Below, piece after piece: positions 55,591-58,548 of a DNA stretch of 58,548 bases. The DNA comes from Nitrosomonadales bacterium. Lineage in GTDB: Bacteria; Pseudomonadota; Gammaproteobacteria; Burkholderiales; Methylophilaceae. The stretch's first letter is position 1. Each line of letters opens with the position of its first letter. The DNA lies in contig JAHEAL010000006.1 of the NCBI GenBank assembly GCA_024642775.1, positions 39,285 through 97,832 on the forward strand, given 5' to 3'. The notes beneath the pieces were generated by a model. That model was not told where the DNA came from. It saw only the letters and a program-made list of their open reading frames with translations, and searched no databases. Made by a program: the position numbers and the translations under genes.

Positions 55591-57462
55591 ATGGCAAAAT
55601 CTGAAAAACTAAATTTCCAAACAGAGGTAAAGCAACTTCTTGATCTGATGATCCACTCTCTCTATAGCAATAAAGAAATTGCTATTAGAGAATTAATATC
55701 CAACGCTAGTGACGCTACCGATAAACTCCGATTCGAGGCTCTTGATAATGACAAGTTATACCAGGGTGATAGTGAACTTAAAGTGATTGTAGATTACGAT
55801 GTTAAAGATAATTCATTGAAAATTATTGATAATGGTATTGGTATGGACCGCGAGGATTTAATCAATAATTTAGGAACAATAGCACGGTCAGGTACAAAAG
55901 AGTTTTTAGAAAAAGTTTCAGGTGACAAAACAAAAGATGCTAATTTGATTGGTCAATTCGGGGTTGGTTTTTATTCATCCTTTATTATTGCTGATGAAGT
56001 TATGGTTGAAACTAAAAAGGCAGGAAGTAACCAGTCTTATAGGTGGGCATCAAAAGCCGACGGTGAATTTACCATTGATGAGATTGAAAAAAAAGGTCGT
56101 GGTACTACCGTAATCTTGAAATTAAAAAAAGATGAGAGTGAGTTTTTGGATGCTTGGAAGCTAAAAAATATTATTAAAAAATACTCAGACCATATTTCCA
56201 TTCCCATTGAAATGTACAAAACAGAAATGAATAAAGAGGAATTGGTTAAAACTGAAGAGTTAGAAACGGTTAATAATACTCAAGCAATTTGGACAAGAAG
56301 CAAGTCAGATATTAAAAAAACTGAATATGAGGAGTTTTATAAAAATCTTAGTTTTGACAGTGAAAGTCCTCTAGCTTTTTATCATAATAAGGTAGAAGGT
56401 AAGACTGAATATACATCATTACTGTTTATACCAAAAAAGGCGCCATTTGATCTATATGACAGAGAGAATCAAAACTCAATTAAATTATATGTCCGAAAAG
56501 TCTTTGTAATGGATGCAAATGAAAAACTTATCCCCCAGTATCTGCGATTTGTTAAAGGAATTATTGATTCACAGGACTTATCCTTAAATGTATCACGTGA
56601 AATTCTTCAAGACAGTCCTATGGTTGATACCATCAAATCAGGAATAGTTAAACGTGTATTATCTTCATTAAAAGACATGGCTGAGAAAAAGCCTGATGAT
56701 TATCAACTATTTTGGAATGAATTTGGCAAGGTTTTAAAAGAGGGCCCTGCAGAAGATTTTGCTAACAAAGAGTTAATTGCAGGTTTATTAAGATTCGCAA
56801 GCACCAAAACTGACGAACAAAGCGTTAGTTTTGATAGTTATATTAAAAATATGCACAAAGACCAAGAGGTTATTTATTACATCACTGCAGATTCTTTCCA
56901 AGGAGCAAAAAATAGCCCGCATTTAGAGATCTTTAAAAAGAAAAATATAGAAGTTTTATTGCTTAGCGACCGAGTGGATGAGTGGTTGGTGTCAAGTTTG
57001 TTCGAGTTTAACGGCAAAAAGCTTCAATCTATAGCAAAAGGTGACTTGGATTTGGGTAAATTGGATGATGCAGATCAGAAAAAAGCAAACGAAAAAATTG
57101 AAAAAGAGGCTAAATCGGTTATTGAAAAGATTAAAAACTCATTAGGAGAAAGGGTTAAAGATGTTAAAGTGACTCATAGATTGACTGATTCTCCGGCATG
57201 TCTTGTGGTTGGTGAGCATGATATATCGGGTAATTTAGAAAGAATTTTAAAAGCTGCAGGACAGAATGCTCCATCCAGCAAACCGATATTAGAAATTAAC
57301 CCTAGTCATAAGTTGATTAAAAAATTAGAAAAAGTTGTTGATAATCAAGAATTTAGTGACTTCTCAGCAGTAATTTTTGATCAAGCCGTGCTAGCGGAAG
57401 GCGGTCAGTTGGAGGACCCGATTAGTTTTGTTAAAAAAGTCAACCAATTTATAACAAAGTGA
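55591..57462 (+). CDS. htpG: Hsp90 chaperone HtpG
   Basis: The 623-residue Hsp90 has an N-terminal GHKL ATPase (ELISNASDATDKLR, DNGIGMDREDL, GQFGVGFYSSF), a middle domain with SLNVSREILQDSP and a C-terminal dimerisation domain. It is a single transcription unit behind a sigma-32-type promoter. No Shine-Dalgarno is obvious. No convincing terminator follows; a weak GTGACAA/TTGTTAC pairing lacks a T-run. Confidence 0.98.
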   Translation: MAKSEKLNFQTEVKQLLDLMIHSLYSNKEIAIRELISNASDATDKLRFEALDNDKLYQGDSELKVIVDYDVKDNSLKIIDNGIGMDREDLINNLGTIARSGTKEFLEKVSGDKTKDANLIGQFGVGFYSSFIIADEVMVETKKAGSNQSYRWASKADGEFTIDEIEKKGRGTTVILKLKKDESEFLDAWKLKNIIKKYSDHISIPIEMYKTEMNKEELVKTEELETVNNTQAIWTRSKSDIKKTEYEEFYKNLSFDSESPLAFYHNKVEGKTEYTSLLFIPKKAPFDLYDRENQNSIKLYVRKVFVMDANEKLIPQYLRFVKGIIDSQDLSLNVSREILQDSPMVDTIKSGIVKRVLSSLKDMAEKKPDDYQLFWNEFGKVLKEGPAEDFANKELIAGLLRFASTKTDEQSVSFDSYIKNMHKDQEVIYYITADSFQGAKNSPHLEIFKKKNIEVLLLSDRVDEWLVSSLFEFNGKKLQSIAKGDLDLGKLDDADQKKANEKIEKEAKSVIEKIKNSLGERVKDVKVTHRLTDSPACLVVGEHDISGNLERILKAAGQNAPSSKPILEINPSHKLIKKLEKVVDNQEFSDFSAVIFDQAVLAEGGQLEDPISFVKKVNQFITK

Positions 57463-57520
57463 CAAAAAAAATTGTTACAAAATATTTACAAAAAAGAATA
57501 AAAATAAAGCGAAAAAGTGT

Positions 57521-57550
57521 TTGACAAGGCTTTTAGAAACCTGATATAGT
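57521..57550 (+). promoter_or_regulatory. ribosomal RNA operon promoter
   Basis: A perfect -35 TTGACA (57521-57526) and -10 TATAGT (57545-57550) are 18 bp apart, with AT-rich A-tracts upstream resembling an UP element. The start site would be near 57557. It drives tRNA-fMet and 16S. Confidence 0.8.
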
Positions 57551-57620
57551 TTCGCTTCTTTGGTGCTACTGGCACCGAGATCACTCAAGAAAATGAATAT
57601 TTGATGGTGATTTATTCGAT

Positions 57621-57697
57621 CGCGGGGTGGAGCAGTCTGGCAGCTCGTCGGGCTCATAACCCGAAGGTCACAGGTTCAAATCCTGTCCCCGCAACCA
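57621..57697 (+). tRNA. initiator tRNA-fMet (CAT anticodon)
   Basis: A 77-nt cloverleaf has acceptor arms CGCGGGG/CCCCGCA with the C1-A72 mismatch that marks initiator tRNAs. The anticodon stem has three G-C pairs around CTCATAA, and the CCA end is encoded. It closely resembles E. coli tRNA-fMet. It lies upstream of 16S in the same predicted transcript. Confidence 0.97.
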
Positions 57698-57934
57698 ATC
57701 GAAACTTGATCTTTAACAATATGCAACTGATAAGTGTGGGTACTTATTGAATGAGGTTAGTGACTGTTTACAGTCACACTCAAAAAATACAGTGCTTACA
57801 CTCAAAAATTTGTGAACAAGACCACACTAGCTTAGGCTAGTTAACCTTGTAAATGAATTTGAGTTTTTTAAAAAGCACAAAGCGATTTATCTAACTTTCT
57901 TATTTATAAGAAAGTTTTAGTAATAGACAAGATT
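57698..57934 (+). other. 16S rRNA leader with hairpins and a direct repeat
   Basis: This stretch has no gene. It holds boxA and three perfect hairpins: GTGACTG/CAGTCAC (57760-57777), ACTAGC/GCTAGT (57826-57841) and AACTTTCTTA/TAAGAAAGTT (57893-57916). An ACACTCAAAAA direct repeat is also present (about 57776 and 57799). The last hairpin lies 18 nt before the mature 16S 5' end. They are likely folding or processing elements. Confidence 0.7.
57707..57719 (+). promoter_or_regulatory. boxA antitermination element of the rRNA leader
   Basis: TGATCTTTAACAA matches the rrn leader boxA (TGCTCTTTAACAA in E. coli). It is followed by the GTGTGGG segment also seen in enterobacterial leaders. NusB-NusE, with SuhB, would load here. 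It stands after the tRNA, not before it. Confidence 0.75.

Positions 57935-58548
<614 letters not shown>

Noticed and set aside
57893-57920. Intrinsic terminator before 16S
   Set aside because: The hairpin plus TTTT looks like one, but it lies inside the rRNA leader after boxA, so it is treated as a leader element.

Overview
The window is 58.5 kb of AT-rich, tightly packed bacterial chromosome. It carries about 63 protein genes, one initiator tRNA and the first ~614 nt of a 16S rRNA gene. Most intergenic gaps are under 70 bp, and many neighbouring genes overlap by 1-15 nt. The partial 16S has betaproteobacterial signatures. The gene neighbourhoods (nadE-sucD-sucC, yciB-yciI-bolA-ppiC, PHP-M50-trpS-scpA-scpB-rluB, the iscR operon, rpoE-rseABC-mucD-lepA-lepB-rnc-era-recO-pdxJ-acpS) are also typical of Betaproteobacteria. 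Small gaps, low GC and the lack of mobile DNA suggest a streamlined free-living member, possibly Methylophilales (OM43/Ca. Methylopumilus-like). That assignment is inferred, not tested.

Layout. 1-3.1 kb (minus): sucC, sucD, an exported ankyrin-repeat protein and the truncated 5' end of nadE, transcribed as one overlapping run. 3.1-4.0 kb (plus): serB, ending in a bidirectional terminator. 4.0-12.2 kb (minus): yciB, yciI, bolA, a parvulin isomerase, feoA, feoB, purL and a second exported ankyrin protein. 12.3-17.2 kb (plus): PHP phosphoesterase, M50 protease, trpS, scpA, scpB, rluB. 17.2-24.4 kb (minus): xseA, kup, an M48 lipoprotein, dapD, an ArsC-like protein, dapE, prmB. 24.5-34.0 kb (plus): dsbB, cysM, a DEDD exonuclease, rlmD, a peptide-type ABC transporter with an embedded L,D-transpeptidase gene, a queuosine-precursor transporter, nagZ and a BAX-inhibitor-like protein. 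34.1-41.8 kb (minus): trmJ, cysE and the Fe-S assembly operon iscR-desulfurase-iscS-iscU-iscA-hscB-hscA-fdx. 41.9-44.8 kb: suhB (plus) against nadB and slyD (minus). 44.8-57.5 kb (plus): the sigma-E envelope-stress operon, lepA to tcdA, and htpG. 57.5 kb to the end (plus): a ribosomal RNA transcription unit with initiator tRNA-fMet placed before 16S.

Functional links. Fe-S biogenesis is a complete ISC set behind an IscR-type operator, and the sequence predicts a leaderless iscR mRNA. Envelope stress is complete from sigma factor to protease and starts at a candidate sigma-E autoregulatory promoter. htpG sits behind a close sigma-32 promoter match. A substrate-binding protein, two permeases, a signal-less L,D-transpeptidase and NagZ suggest cell-wall peptide recycling, but no ABC ATPase is encoded beside them.

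I found no CRISPR array, prophage, insertion sequence or clearly foreign island. This is core genome, and the most interesting signals are regulatory and organisational: tRNA-fMet in front of 16S, the IscR, sigma-E and sigma-32 sites, tandem cysteine desulfurases, the ATPase-less transporter cluster and the two exported ankyrin proteins.
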